From assembly GCA_964561115.1 (NCBI GenBank), contig CAZLOE010000011.1, forward strand, positions 1-39,099: a DNA stretch of 39,099 nt. The letters run 5' to 3'. The position numbers and the translations under genes are program-made. This document shows positions 8,103-16,269 of the stretch, one piece after another (the stretch's first letter is position 1; every line of letters begins with the position of its first letter). Under the pieces are notes generated by a model. The model did not search any database. It saw nothing but the letters and a program-made list of their open reading frames with translations, and was not told the DNA's origin. Origin of the DNA: CAZBSE01 sp964561115. Its GTDB lineage: Bacteria > Actinomycetota > Humimicrobiia > Humimicrobiales > Humimicrobiaceae.

Positions 8103-8594
8103 GTGGCTAATATTTCTATAGATAAGGAATTAAGTGAAAAGGTCATAAAAATAAATAGAGTGGCAAAAGTAGTAAAAGGCGGTAGAAGGTTTAGTTTCAG
8201 TGCTTTGGTAGCAGTTGGTGATATGAACGGTATGGTTGGTGTTGGTTTTGGCAAAGCTAATGAGGTTTCTACAGCAATACAGAAAGGCATTAATAAAGCA
8301 AAAAAGAACATGTTTAAAGTACCTCTGACTGATGGAACAATACCCTATGCAGTTGATGGTAGGTTTGGAGCAGGCCATGTTTTCATGAAGCCTGCCTCAC
8401 ATGGTAAAGGAGTGATTGCAGGTGGTCCGGTAAGAATAATAATGGAATTAGCTGGTGTAAAGGATATTCTTACCAAGTCATTGGGAAGCGCTAATGCTTT
8501 AAATATAGTCAATGCTACCGTTAGCGGTCTAAAGATGATTAAGATACCGGATCAGGCTGCAAATATTCGAAAGAAGAAAGAAAAGGCGGAGTAA
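8103..8594 (+). CDS. rpsE: 30S ribosomal protein S5
   Basis: S5 (163 residues from this start) acts in decoding accuracy and mRNA unwinding. It has the double-stranded RNA-binding N-domain with KVVKGGRRFSFSALVAVGD and the C-domain with GPVRIIMELAGVKDILTKSL. TTG at 8100 and GTG at 8103 are adjacent possible starts. GTG is preferred because it lies seven bases after AAGGAGG, against four for the TTG. rplO follows after 41 bases with no rpmD between them. Confidence 0.95.
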   Translation: MANISIDKELSEKVIKINRVAKVVKGGRRFSFSALVAVGDMNGMVGVGFGKANEVSTAIQKGINKAKKNMFKVPLTDGTIPYAVDGRFGAGHVFMKPASHGKGVIAGGPVRIIMELAGVKDILTKSLGSANALNIVNATVSGLKMIKIPDQAANIRKKKEKAE

Positions 8595-8635
8595 TTAAAA
8601 TCTTGATTATAGATTTATAAAATAAGAAAGAGAAA

Positions 8636-9079
8636 ATGATAAAACTTAGTGATATTAAATCTCCTAAATCAGTAAAAAAAAGAAAAAGATTAGGCAGAGG
8701 AAATGCTTCCGGTCACGGGACTACCAGCGGAAGGGGTACGAAAGGGCAGCTGTCCCGGTCGGGCGGAAACACCAGAGTAGGTTTTGAAGGCGGACAGATG
8801 CCGCTCCAAAGGAGATTGCCCTATCTTAGAGGTTTTAAGAACACCAGAAAAAAAATAAAAAATATAGTCAATGTCTGGCAGCTGGAAAAGTTTAAAGATG
8901 ATAGTGTTGTAGACTATAAGCTCTTAGAGAAAAACGGTCTGATTATGAAAAAGTTAGGAGCAGTAAAAATACTGGGTAATGGAAAGCTTACAAAAAAAAT
9001 AACTGTTAAGGCTGATTATTTTAGTAAAAATGCAGAGGCTAAGATCAAGAAAGCTGGCGGGAAAGCAGAGGTGGTTTAG
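8636..9079 (+). CDS. rplO: 50S ribosomal protein L15
   Basis: L15 (147 residues) is a late-assembly protein with an extended Gly/Arg-rich N-terminus: KRKRLGRGNASGHGTTSGRG, followed by GFEGGQMPLQRRLPYLRGF. The globular C-terminal domain contains VKILGNGKLTKKITVKA. The ATG follows AAGAAAGAGAA, a modest ribosome site. Its last base is also the first base of the secY GTG, so translation of the two is coupled. Confidence 0.96.
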   Translation: MIKLSDIKSPKSVKKRKRLGRGNASGHGTTSGRGTKGQLSRSGGNTRVGFEGGQMPLQRRLPYLRGFKNTRKKIKNIVNVWQLEKFKDDSVVDYKLLEKNGLIMKKLGAVKILGNGKLTKKITVKADYFSKNAEAKIKKAGGKAEVV

Positions 9080-10341
9080 TGTTCCGGGCTATTTTAAATG
9101 CTTTCAGGATTAGTGAAATCAGGAATAGAATACTGTTCACTATTGGTATTCTGGCTATTTATAGGTTCGGAGCAAATATCACTATTCCAGGAGTAGATGC
9201 CAGTAAGATACTGGCGCAAGTTGAAACAGGGATAATGGGAATGATGGACCTATTTACCGGTGGAGCTTTAGGTAATTTTGCTGTATTCACTCTGGGTATC
9301 ATGCCCTATATAACTGCTACTATAATACTGCAGCTGCTCAGAGTAATAATTCCCAAGCTGGAGCAGTTATCGAAGGAAGGAGAAGCTGGGCAGAGGAAGG
9401 TAAATCAAATAGCAAGATATATGACTGTAGGTCTAGCACTTATCCAGGGCACTGCAATGGTCTTTTTCTTTAAAAATTATGGTGCTATTGAAAATTTTAA
9501 TTTTATGAATGTTTCAATGATCATAATTACACTGGTTGCCGGTACCACTTTAATAATGTGGCTGGGTGAATTAATAAATATCCACGGAATAGGAAACGGG
9601 ATCTCGCTGATAATATTTGCTAATATCGTTTCCAGAATGCCCGGCCAGTTTATAAGTCTATTTCAACTGCGGGGCACTAATTACTTCTTCCTGGCGCTTT
9701 TTGCAGTTTTTTCTATCGGTATTATTATAGCTATAATACTTGTACAGCAGGGAGAGAGAAGAATACCTGTCCAGTATGCTAAAAGAATTGTGGGGAGAAA
9801 AGTATTTGGAGGTCAGAGCACCTATATACCACTTAAGGTCAATCAATCTGGAGTGATGCCTATAATCCTTGCCATAGCGGTCGTACTTTTCCCGACAACC
9901 ATTGCGCAGTTCATTCCTTATAGATGGGTCCAATCATTTGCTGATTTGTTAAGCCCGACTGTAGAAGGAAGGATTAATCCTATTTATGCTATTACTTATA
10001 CTTTGCTCATCATCATATTTGCTTATTTTTATACTTATATTACTTTCAATCCGTTGGATACTGCAGACAGTCTGAGAAGGTACGGCGGATTTATACCTGG
10101 ATTGAGACCAGGGAAAAACACTGCAGATTACTTAACCAATGTATTGAACAGAATCACATTACCGGGTGCCATATTTTTAGCAATAGTCGCCCTTCTTCCT
10201 GAACTATTGATTAATTACCTTGGGTTACCTTTTAGATTTGGGGGAACATCTATACTTATAGCTGTAGGTGTTGCTCTGGACACCATGAGGCAGCTTGAGT
10301 CACAGCTAACTATGAGAGATTACGAGGGGTTCCTAAAATGA
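9079..10341 (+). CDS. secY: Protein translocase subunit SecY
   Basis: SecY (420 residues) is the channel subunit of the SecYEG translocon in the cytoplasmic membrane. The sequence has about ten hydrophobic spans. Family signatures are RFGANITIPGVD in the plug region, IMPYITATIILQLL (helix 2), and the cytoplasmic loop RRIPVQYAKRIVGRKVFGGQ. The C-terminal part contains GGFIPGLRPGKNTADYL and ends near LTMRDYEGFLK. The GTG start overlaps the rplO stop by one base, and the gene ends in an ATGA overlap with adk. Confidence 0.97.
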   Translation: MFRAILNAFRISEIRNRILFTIGILAIYRFGANITIPGVDASKILAQVETGIMGMMDLFTGGALGNFAVFTLGIMPYITATIILQLLRVIIPKLEQLSKEGEAGQRKVNQIARYMTVGLALIQGTAMVFFFKNYGAIENFNFMNVSMIIITLVAGTTLIMWLGELINIHGIGNGISLIIFANIVSRMPGQFISLFQLRGTNYFFLALFAVFSIGIIIAIILVQQGERRIPVQYAKRIVGRKVFGGQSTYIPLKVNQSGVMPIILAIAVVLFPTTIAQFIPYRWVQSFADLLSPTVEGRINPIYAITYTLLIIIFAYFYTYITFNPLDTADSLRRYGGFIPGLRPGKNTADYLTNVLNRITLPGAIFLAIVALLPELLINYLGLPFRFGGTSILIAVGVALDTMRQLESQLTMRDYEGFLK

Positions 10342-10970
10342 ACTTAGTTATACTGGGCGCTCCTGGAGCTGGTAAAGGGACTCAGGCAAAAGCGATTTCT
10401 GAGAATTTTGATATACCTCATATCTCAACTGGAGATATTCTCAGGGATGAAATAAAAAAAGGATCAGAATTAGGAAAAAAGGCGGTTAGATTTGTTGAGA
10501 GTGGAAAATTAGTCCCGGATAAGATAATAATTAAAATGATGAAGAAAATAATAGGAAATAGCAGGACTAAAGATGGATTTATAATAGATGGTTTTCCCAG
10601 GAATTTAAAACAGGCAAAAATGTTTTCAAGTGTTCTTGACCAGCTTGGGATTAAATTGGATAAGGTAATAAATATAGTGGTAGATAAAAATGAAGTTATA
10701 GAAAGACTGAGCAATAGAAGGACATGCAGTGTATGTAAAAGTATTTTTAGTGAGAACGGAAATGGACATGATGGAAGATGTCCTAAATGTGGGGGGGAAT
10801 TAGTGAAAAGAAAAGATGATGATGGGGAAGTTATAAAGCGAAGGCTGGAAGTATATGAAGAAGAAACCGGGCCGTTAGCTGAATTTTATGCTGAAAAAGG
10901 GCTGCTGATAAATATTAATGGTTCCGGGACTAAAAAAGAAATAACTGAAAGGATATTAGAATCTCTATGA
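10338..10970 (+). CDS. adk: Adenylate kinase, zinc-LID type
   Basis: Adenylate kinase converts ATP and AMP to two ADP in the cytosol. The P-loop GAPGAGKGTQ is at residues 7-16, and the AMP-binding region contains STGDILRDEI and DGFPRN. The LID has two CxxC pairs, C130/C133 and C148/C151, which should bind a structural zinc as in Gram-positive enzymes. At 210 residues it is of normal length. It overlaps secY and map by four bases each (ATGA), a tightly coupled secY-adk-map trio. Confidence 0.97.
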   Translation: MNLVILGAPGAGKGTQAKAISENFDIPHISTGDILRDEIKKGSELGKKAVRFVESGKLVPDKIIIKMMKKIIGNSRTKDGFIIDGFPRNLKQAKMFSSVLDQLGIKLDKVINIVVDKNEVIERLSNRRTCSVCKSIFSENGNGHDGRCPKCGGELVKRKDDDGEVIKRRLEVYEEETGPLAEFYAEKGLLININGSGTKKEITERILESL

Positions 10971-11731
10971 TTATATGCAAGTCAGATGCTGAAATCAAAT
11001 TGATGCATAAAGCTGGCAGTATAGTAGCCAAGGTTTTGAATAAAGTAGAAGAAGTCATAAAACCTGGTATCACAACGGATTATATAGATATAATAGCTGA
11101 AGATATTATTTTAAGTGAAAAAGCGATTCCTGCCTTTAAGGGTTATATGGGCAAGATAAGCAATAGGCCTTTTCCCAGCAGTGTGTGTACATCGGTTAAC
11201 GAAGAAGTGGTTCACGGGATTCCCGGCAAGCGGGTGATAAAAGACGGAGATCTGGTCTCTGTAGACGTAGGAGTAAAAATAAATGGTTTTTATGGAGATG
11301 CCGCAAGAACTTTCATGGTTGGAAATGTAAGTAAGACTGCTGAAAGGTTATGTAATGCCACCAGAGATGCGCTTAATAAAAGTATAAAAAAGTGCATTAT
11401 TGGAAACAGATTATCAGATATATCCAATGAGATTGAAAATAGAGCACTAAAGGATGGTTTTTCAGTTGTTAAGGATTTTGTCGGTCACGGAATCGGAAGA
11501 AATATGCATGAAGATCCGCAGATTTTAAATTACGGTCCTCCTGGACAGGGACCGGTTTTAAAAAAAGGAATGGTTTTGGCTATAGAGCCTATGTTTAACC
11601 AGGGAAGCAGTGATGTCGTGATACTAAGTGACCAGTGGACTGTTGTCACAAGAGATAGGAAGCTTTCCTGTCATTTTGAGGATTCAGTAGCAGTTTTAGA
11701 AGACAGCCCTTTGATATTAACCAGAATCTGA
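10967..11731 (+). CDS. map: Methionine aminopeptidase, type I
   Basis: MetAP removes the initiator Met from nascent proteins. This 254-residue protein has the pita-bread fold motifs: H83 in NEEVVHGIPG, metal ligands D100 (SVDVG) and D111 (YGDAART), H174 (GHGIGRNMHEDP), E207 (AIEPM) and E238. The final motif reads CHFEDSV, with Asp239 where the family usually has His (FEHT/FEHTV). All metal ligands remain, so activity is expected. The ATG overlaps the adk stop. Confidence 0.95.
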   Translation: MIICKSDAEIKLMHKAGSIVAKVLNKVEEVIKPGITTDYIDIIAEDIILSEKAIPAFKGYMGKISNRPFPSSVCTSVNEEVVHGIPGKRVIKDGDLVSVDVGVKINGFYGDAARTFMVGNVSKTAERLCNATRDALNKSIKKCIIGNRLSDISNEIENRALKDGFSVVKDFVGHGIGRNMHEDPQILNYGPPGQGPVLKKGMVLAIEPMFNQGSSDVVILSDQWTVVTRDRKLSCHFEDSVAVLEDSPLILTRI

Positions 11732-11769
11732 TGATTGTAATAAAATGTTATAGACATACTAAAATTTTT

Positions 11770-11797
11770 TTGATAACCTACGTATTTGCGTTATTTT
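11770..11797 (+). promoter_or_regulatory. Possible sigma-70-type promoter before infA
   Basis: In the 99-base gap between map and infA a TTGATA (11770-11775) is followed 16 bases later by TATTTT (11792-11797). The surrounding DNA is very AT-rich. It would give infA-rpmJ-rpsM and the alpha-operon genes their own transcript of short leader. Match and spacing are fair, and nothing else supports it. Confidence 0.35.
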
Positions 11798-11830
11798 TAA
11801 TTTAAAAGTATTAGAATCTGGAGGTTAGAG

Positions 11831-12052
11831 ATCTCAAAAAAAGAAGGAATAATAGAAGCTGAAGGAACTATTTTAGAAGCACTGCCAAATGCTATGTTTA
11901 AGGTGGAGCTTGATAATGGTCATAAGATATTGGCTCATATCTCGGGAAAGATGCGTATGCATTATATTAAGATCTTGCCTGGCGATACAGTCAAAGTTGA
12001 GATATCACCTTATGACTTAAGCAGAGGAAGGATAACTTTTAGAAAAAAGTAA
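11831..12052 (+). CDS. infA: Translation initiation factor IF-1 (apparent ATC start)
   Basis: IF-1 is the S1/OB-fold factor that occupies the 30S A site during initiation. The frame reads GTILEALPNAMFKVELDNGH, then KILAHISGKMRMHYIKILPG and SPYDLSRGRITFRKK, a full-length family match. No ATG, GTG or TTG is available before the conserved core: the frame opens after a TAA at 11798, and its first ATG lies inside the protein. ATC at 11831 is six bases after GGAGG (11820-11824). Starting there gives 73 residues, against about 72 for the family, with an N-terminus like MxKKEGIIEAEGT. Either it uses a rare start codon or the base is a sequencing error. Confidence 0.9.
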   Translation: MSKKEGIIEAEGTILEALPNAMFKVELDNGHKILAHISGKMRMHYIKILPGDTVKVEISPYDLSRGRITFRKK

Positions 12053-12081
12053 TCGTATTCTAATTGGGAGAAGGAACGACA

Positions 12082-12195
12082 ATGAAGGTTAAACCGTCAG
12101 TAAAGAGAATATGTAAAAGTTGTAAGGTTATAAAAAGAAAAGGTAGAGTTATTATTATTTGTAAGAACCCCCGTCATAAGCAGAGACAGGGTTAA
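12082..12195 (+). CDS. rpmJ: 50S ribosomal protein L36, zinc type
   Basis: L36 is a 37-residue zinc-ribbon protein of the 50S subunit. The small frame reads MKVKPSVKRICKSCKVIKRK and ends with CKNPRHKQRQG. C11, C14, C27 and H32 form the CCCH zinc site. The ATG follows GGGAGAAGGAACGAC. It sits 29 bases after infA and 12 before rpsM, its standard position. Confidence 0.96.
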   Translation: MKVKPSVKRICKSCKVIKRKGRVIIICKNPRHKQRQG

Positions 12196-12207
12196 GGAGG
12201 TTTTCAA

Positions 12208-12582
12208 TTGGTAAGAATTTCGGGTGTTGATATTCCAAATGATAAACATATATCTATATCACTGACTTATATTTATGGTATTGGGAGATCAACAGCAGAA
12301 TCAATATTAGATGCACTGAATATAAAGAAGAGCATAAAAACTAAGGATCTTAGTGAAGATGAACTGGTAAAGATAAGAGAATATATAGAAAACAAATATA
12401 CTATTGAGGGGGATCTTAGAAGAGAAGTAACACAGAATATAAAAAGGCTGATCGAGATAAACTCTTATAAGGGTATCAGGCATAAGAGGAGTCTGCCTGT
12501 AAGGGGTCAAAGAACTCATACCAATGCGAGGACCAGGAAAGGCAGAAAAAGAGGTGTCGGTGTGAGGAAAAGTCAGACGTAA
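12208..12582 (+). CDS. rpsM: 30S ribosomal protein S13
   Basis: S13 (124 residues) is a 30S head protein that contacts P-site tRNA and the 50S subunit. It begins VRISGVDIPNDKHISISLTY and has YGIGRSTAESIL (the helix-hairpin-helix-like region) and the basic C-terminal SLPVRGQRTHTNARTRKGR. The start is TTG at 12208 after TTAAGGAGG. It forms an alpha-operon head with rpsK, rpsD and rpoA. Confidence 0.96.
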   Translation: MVRISGVDIPNDKHISISLTYIYGIGRSTAESILDALNIKKSIKTKDLSEDELVKIREYIENKYTIEGDLRREVTQNIKRLIEINSYKGIRHKRSLPVRGQRTHTNARTRKGRKRGVGVRKSQT

Positions 12583-12603
12583 TAAGATTTTAGGGAGGTT
12601 AAT

Positions 12604-13002
12604 TTGGCTAAAAAAGCTACTGTAAAAAGAAGAGTAAAGAGCAAGGAAAGAAAAAATATACCACACGGGATTGCACATATTCAGTCTACTTTCAATAATA
12701 CAATTGTTAATATAACTGACCTGAATGGTAACACCATTGCCTGGGGCAGTGCGGGAGGTCAGGGATTTAAAGGTTCTAGAAAAAGTACTCCTTATGCTGC
12801 GCAAAAAACCGCGACTATGGTTGCCAGAAATGCTATTGAGCATGGGGTTGCCAAGGTAGACGTCAGGGTAAAAGGTGTAGGCTCGGGAAGAGAGACTGCA
12901 GTAAGATCTCTGCAGGCAGCCGGCCTGGAGATAGGTAATATAATTGATGTAACACCAGTTCCCCATAACGGTTGCAGACCGGCTAAAAGGCGAAGGGTTT
13001 AG
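12604..13002 (+). CDS. rpsK: 30S ribosomal protein S11
   Basis: S11 (132 residues) is on the 30S platform near the E site. Family patterns are GIAHIQSTFNNTIVNITDL, then GSAGGQGFKGSRKSTPYAAQ and the C-terminal DVTPVPHNGCRPAKRRRV. The start is TTG at 12604 after GGGAGG. Order and length are standard. Confidence 0.97.
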   Translation: MAKKATVKRRVKSKERKNIPHGIAHIQSTFNNTIVNITDLNGNTIAWGSAGGQGFKGSRKSTPYAAQKTATMVARNAIEHGVAKVDVRVKGVGSGRETAVRSLQAAGLEIGNIIDVTPVPHNGCRPAKRRRV

Positions 13003-13029
13003 TGAATTTAAGACAAGGAGAAAGTATAA

Positions 13030-13656
13030 ATGGTTGAAGCTAAAGGATCATCCTGCAAGCTGTGTAGAAGAGAAGGAGAAAAGTTATTTTTAAAAGGTCA
13101 GAGGTGTTTTTCTGATAAGTGTGCAATGGAGAAAAAACCTTACGTTCCCGGACAGAGAGCAAAAAGAAGACTGATGGAAACCGAATATTATACCCAGCTG
13201 AGAGAAAAACAAAAAGCCAAGAGATACTATGGAGTATTAGAACGGCAGTTCAGGAATTATTACAAAAAAGCAGTAAGAAAAAAAGGAGTCACCGGAGAAG
13301 TATTGCTTCAGCTGCTGGAAACCAGACTGGATAATGTTGTTTATATTATGGGTTTTGCCACATCCAGGGCCCAGGCCAGGCAGCTTATCAGTCACGGACA
13401 TATTCAGGTAAACGGTAAAAAGGTCGATAAACCTTCATATCAGTTAAAAGAGGGGCAGGAAGTAAGTGTTTCTCCGTCAAGTAAGGAAATAGTGCCCATA
13501 TTGGAAGCAAAGGAGAGCGGAAGCAGTTTGACCATGCCCGCGTGGTTAGAAGTCAATTTGGATAATTTAAAGGGTAAGCTTATAAGATATCCTGAGCGGG
13601 ATGAGATAAAAGTTTCTATTAACGAACAAGTAATAGTAGAGCTTTATTCTAAGTAA
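13030..13656 (+). CDS. rpsD: 30S ribosomal protein S4, zinc-binding form
   Basis: S4 (208 residues) nucleates 16S 5'-domain assembly and in E. coli represses the alpha operon. The N-terminus has four cysteines, C9, C12, C26 and C31, the zinc-type arrangement. The S4 RNA-binding domain follows with LETRLDNVVYIMGFATSRAQ and ARQLISHGHIQVNGKKVDKP. The ATG at 13030 follows ACAAGGAGAAAG. Its position between rpsK and rpoA is normal for Gram-positive-type operons. Confidence 0.97.
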   Translation: MVEAKGSSCKLCRREGEKLFLKGQRCFSDKCAMEKKPYVPGQRAKRRLMETEYYTQLREKQKAKRYYGVLERQFRNYYKKAVRKKGVTGEVLLQLLETRLDNVVYIMGFATSRAQARQLISHGHIQVNGKKVDKPSYQLKEGQEVSVSPSSKEIVPILEAKESGSSLTMPAWLEVNLDNLKGKLIRYPERDEIKVSINEQVIVELYSK

Positions 13657-13690
13657 TTTAAGTATCTTTTCTTTAGGAGGTAGAAATAAA

Positions 13691-14641
13691 TTGCTAAAGA
13701 TGCATAAACCTAATGTAAGTGTTAAGCATAAAGATGATTTTTACGGTGAATTCATAATTGAACCATTGGAAAGGGGTTTTGGCCACACTTTAGGTAATTC
13801 TATTAGGAGAGTTTTGCTTTCATCTATAGAAGGTGTGGGTATTACAAGGATAAGAGTTGAAGGAACCATGCACGAGTTTTCAACTTTAGAAGGAATGAAA
13901 GAAGATATGATAGAATTCATTGCCAATCTAAAAGGGGTCGTTTTTAAAATGGAGGGAGATGAACCAGTGCTTCTGAAACTTGATAAAAAAGGACCTGCAA
14001 GCGTAAAAGCTTCTGATATAAAACTTTCTTCTGATGTTGAAATAGTAAATCCGGATTCGTATATTTGTACCCTGACCAAAAAGGGAAAATTAAAGGCAGA
14101 GATAAGAATTGAAAAAGATAAAGGGCATAAAACAGCAGAAGAAAATTTAGTTGAAGGAGAGCCCCTGGGAGTTATACCGCTGGATACCATTTTTTCACCA
14201 GTGAGGCTGGTTCAATTTAAGGTAGAGAATACAAGAGTCGGCCAGATGACAAACTTTGACAGACTCTCTATAAATATTAAAACTAACGGCAGTGTCAAAC
14301 CGGAAGATGCTTTAAGTCAGGCCTCCAAGATAGTAAATGATTATATGGCGCTTCTGATTGATCTGTCTGATAAAGAGAATAAAGACGAGCCTATATTTGA
14401 GGAAATTGAGGAAGAAGATAAAAAACAGGAATATCCTTCTATAGAAGAATTAGAGCTTTCAGTAAGGGCATATAACTGCCTTAAGAGAGAAGGTATCGAT
14501 TCTGTAGAGAAATTATTGGAATATACTGAAGATGAGCTTCTTGATATTAGAAATTTTGGCCAGAAGTCTATTCAGGAAGTGAAAGACAAAGTAAGAGAAC
14601 TTGGATTATCCTTTAAGCAAAGCGGCAAACAGGAGAGCTAA
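13691..14641 (+). CDS. rpoA: DNA-directed RNA polymerase subunit alpha
   Basis: The alpha subunit (316 residues) dimerises to start polymerase assembly and reads UP elements. The N-terminal domain shows IEPLERGFGHTLGNSIRRVL and FSPVRLVQFKVENTRVGQ. An acidic linker rich in Glu and Asp (about residues 230-250) leads to the C-terminal domain with LELSVRAYNCLKREGIDSVE and RNFGQKSIQEVKDKV. The start is TTG at 13691, ten bases after GGAGG. An ATG three codons later is possible. rplQ follows after three bases. Confidence 0.97.
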   Translation: MLKMHKPNVSVKHKDDFYGEFIIEPLERGFGHTLGNSIRRVLLSSIEGVGITRIRVEGTMHEFSTLEGMKEDMIEFIANLKGVVFKMEGDEPVLLKLDKKGPASVKASDIKLSSDVEIVNPDSYICTLTKKGKLKAEIRIEKDKGHKTAEENLVEGEPLGVIPLDTIFSPVRLVQFKVENTRVGQMTNFDRLSINIKTNGSVKPEDALSQASKIVNDYMALLIDLSDKENKDEPIFEEIEEEDKKQEYPSIEELELSVRAYNCLKREGIDSVEKLLEYTEDELLDIRNFGQKSIQEVKDKVRELGLSFKQSGKQES

Positions 14642-14644
14642 AAT

Positions 14645-15001
14645 ATGGTAATACCCAAAAAAGGCAGAAGATTTGGAGGAAGCAGCAGTAACCAAAAATC
14701 AATAATGAGAAATCTGGCTATTTCGTTATTTCAAAATGGGAAGATTACTACCACCATAGCGAAGGCAAAATATCTCAGGAGTTTTGTGGATAAATTAATA
14801 AATATGGCTAAAAAGGATAATCTGTCAGCTAGAAGAAACTGTATTAGACTATTAAGCAACACTGAGGCAGTACAGAAATTGTTTAATGAAATAGCTCCAG
14901 GGATGTATGAGAGATCAAGCGGCTTTACAAGAATAATCAAATATAAGAACAGAAGTGGAGATGGAGCCCAACTGGTAATAATGGAACTGGTAACAAAGTA
15001 A
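14645..15001 (+). CDS. rplQ: 50S ribosomal protein L17
   Basis: L17 (118 residues) sits near the tunnel exit. Family patterns are RRFGGSSSNQKSIMRNLAIS, then ITTTIAKAKYLRSFVDKLI and a C-terminal YERSSGFTRIIKYKNRSGDG. The initial MVIPKKGRRFGG differs from the common MRHRK start, but the core is intact. It is coupled to rpoA through a three-base spacer, and GGAGAG at the end of rpoA supplies the ribosome site. Confidence 0.95.
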   Translation: MVIPKKGRRFGGSSSNQKSIMRNLAISLFQNGKITTTIAKAKYLRSFVDKLINMAKKDNLSARRNCIRLLSNTEAVQKLFNEIAPGMYERSSGFTRIIKYKNRSGDGAQLVIMELVTK

Positions 15002-15052
15002 GTTTAAAGGATAATGTTAATTTGAAAATTATAGATTATCGGGCACAAAATC

Positions 15053-15796
15053 ATGGATAACTATATGGCTGTGCTGGAATATGATGGGACCAATTATAAC
15101 GGTTTTCAGATACAGAAGGGTGGGACTAATACCATTCAGGGCAGGCTGGAAGAAGTGTTTTCGAAGGTCTTAAAAAGGAAAGTGGATTTTAAATATGCTG
15201 GAAGAACAGATGCCGGAGTTCATGCCAAATATCAGGTACTAAATTTTAAAGAGAGCAGCAATTTAGATATTTACAGATTTCAGTGGTCTGTCAACAGTCT
15301 ACTTCCTGATGATATAGTTATAAAAAAAATTGAAAAAGTAAGCCCTTGTTTCGATGCCAGAAAAAGTGCTGTTGAGAGAGAATATAGTTATTTTGTGGTA
15401 AATAAAAAATACCATAGTGTTTTTTTAAAAAAGTACAGCATCCTTGTGACCAGAGAATTGAACATCAGGTCTATGAAAAAAGCTGCAAGGATGTTTATAG
15501 GATTAAAGGATTTCGGGTCTTTTTGCAGTCCCAGTTGTCTGGAGGGTAATACCGTCAGAAAGATATTCAGATTTACGGTAGAAAAAACAAAAGAAGATCT
15601 GATTATTTTTAAAATAGCAGCAAATTCTTTTTTATATAATATGGTCAGAATTATAGCAGGGACTATACTTGAAGTAGGGTATGGAGATAGAAATCTGCAA
15701 AGTATAAGCAAAGCTCTTGTGGAAAGGGGCCGAGAATTAGCGGGTAAAATAGTTCCGGCAAAAGGTTTATTTCTTACAGGAGTAAAGTATTTTTAA
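15053..15796 (+). CDS. truA: tRNA pseudouridine(38-40) synthase TruA
   Basis: TruA converts U38-U40 of the tRNA anticodon arm to pseudouridine. The 247-residue protein has the catalytic Asp53 in AGRTDAGVHA, the N-terminal LEYDGTNYNGFQIQ, and the conserved NSFLYNMVRIIAGTILEVG. ATG at 15053 or 15065 could be the start. Neither has a clear ribosome site. Placement directly between rplQ and rplM is the arrangement seen in Actinomycetota, whereas Bacillus has ecf genes in between. Confidence 0.95.
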   Translation: MDNYMAVLEYDGTNYNGFQIQKGGTNTIQGRLEEVFSKVLKRKVDFKYAGRTDAGVHAKYQVLNFKESSNLDIYRFQWSVNSLLPDDIVIKKIEKVSPCFDARKSAVEREYSYFVVNKKYHSVFLKKYSILVTRELNIRSMKKAARMFIGLKDFGSFCSPSCLEGNTVRKIFRFTVEKTKEDLIIFKIAANSFLYNMVRIIAGTILEVGYGDRNLQSISKALVERGRELAGKIVPAKGLFLTGVKYF

Positions 15797-15814
15797 TAAG
15801 CGGAGGAAGTTATT

Positions 15815-16255
15815 GTGAGAGTAGGTCTTAAAACATTTAATTTAAAAAAGGAAGAAATTAAAAGAAAGTGGTTTTTAGTAGATGCAGAAGATAGAAACCT
15901 GGGCCGCTTATGTACCGAAATAGCTAAAATATTAAGGGGCAAAAATAAACCGACTTTTACACCGCATCTGGATTGCGGCGATTTTGTAGTGGTCATAAAT
16001 GCAGATAAAGTAAAAGTAACCGGAAACAAGCTTGCAGGTAAGACTTATTACAGGCATTCTGGATATATCGGAAATTTAAAGTCTATCAGCTTGGATGAAA
16101 TGATGAAAAAATCACCTGAAACTGTCATTAGAAATGCAGTGCGGGGTATGCTTCCGCATAATATTCTGGGAAGAAAAATACTAAAGAAGTTAAAAATATA
16201 CAGGGGTAATAAAAATCCCCATAAGTCTCAAAAACCTGAAAAAATTGATTTATAA
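15815..16255 (+). CDS. rplM: 50S ribosomal protein L13
   Basis: L13 (146 residues) is an early 50S assembly protein. It shows KWFLVDAEDRNLGRLCTEIA, then GDFVVVINADKVKVTGNK and AVRGMLPHNILGRKILKKLK. The tail YRGNKNPHKSQKPEKIDL is typical. The start is GTG at 15815 after GCGGAGGAAG. It pairs with rpsI as in nearly all bacteria. Confidence 0.96.
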   Translation: MRVGLKTFNLKKEEIKRKWFLVDAEDRNLGRLCTEIAKILRGKNKPTFTPHLDCGDFVVVINADKVKVTGNKLAGKTYYRHSGYIGNLKSISLDEMMKKSPETVIRNAVRGMLPHNILGRKILKKLKIYRGNKNPHKSQKPEKIDL

Positions 16256-16269
16256 AAAGGAGAATTAAT

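Noticed and set aside
15022..15060. A 12-codon frame beginning with TTG whose stop overlaps the truA start, suggesting a leader peptide
   Set aside because: The ribosome site is weak and distant, and such short frames arise by chance. It offers no codon or family evidence.
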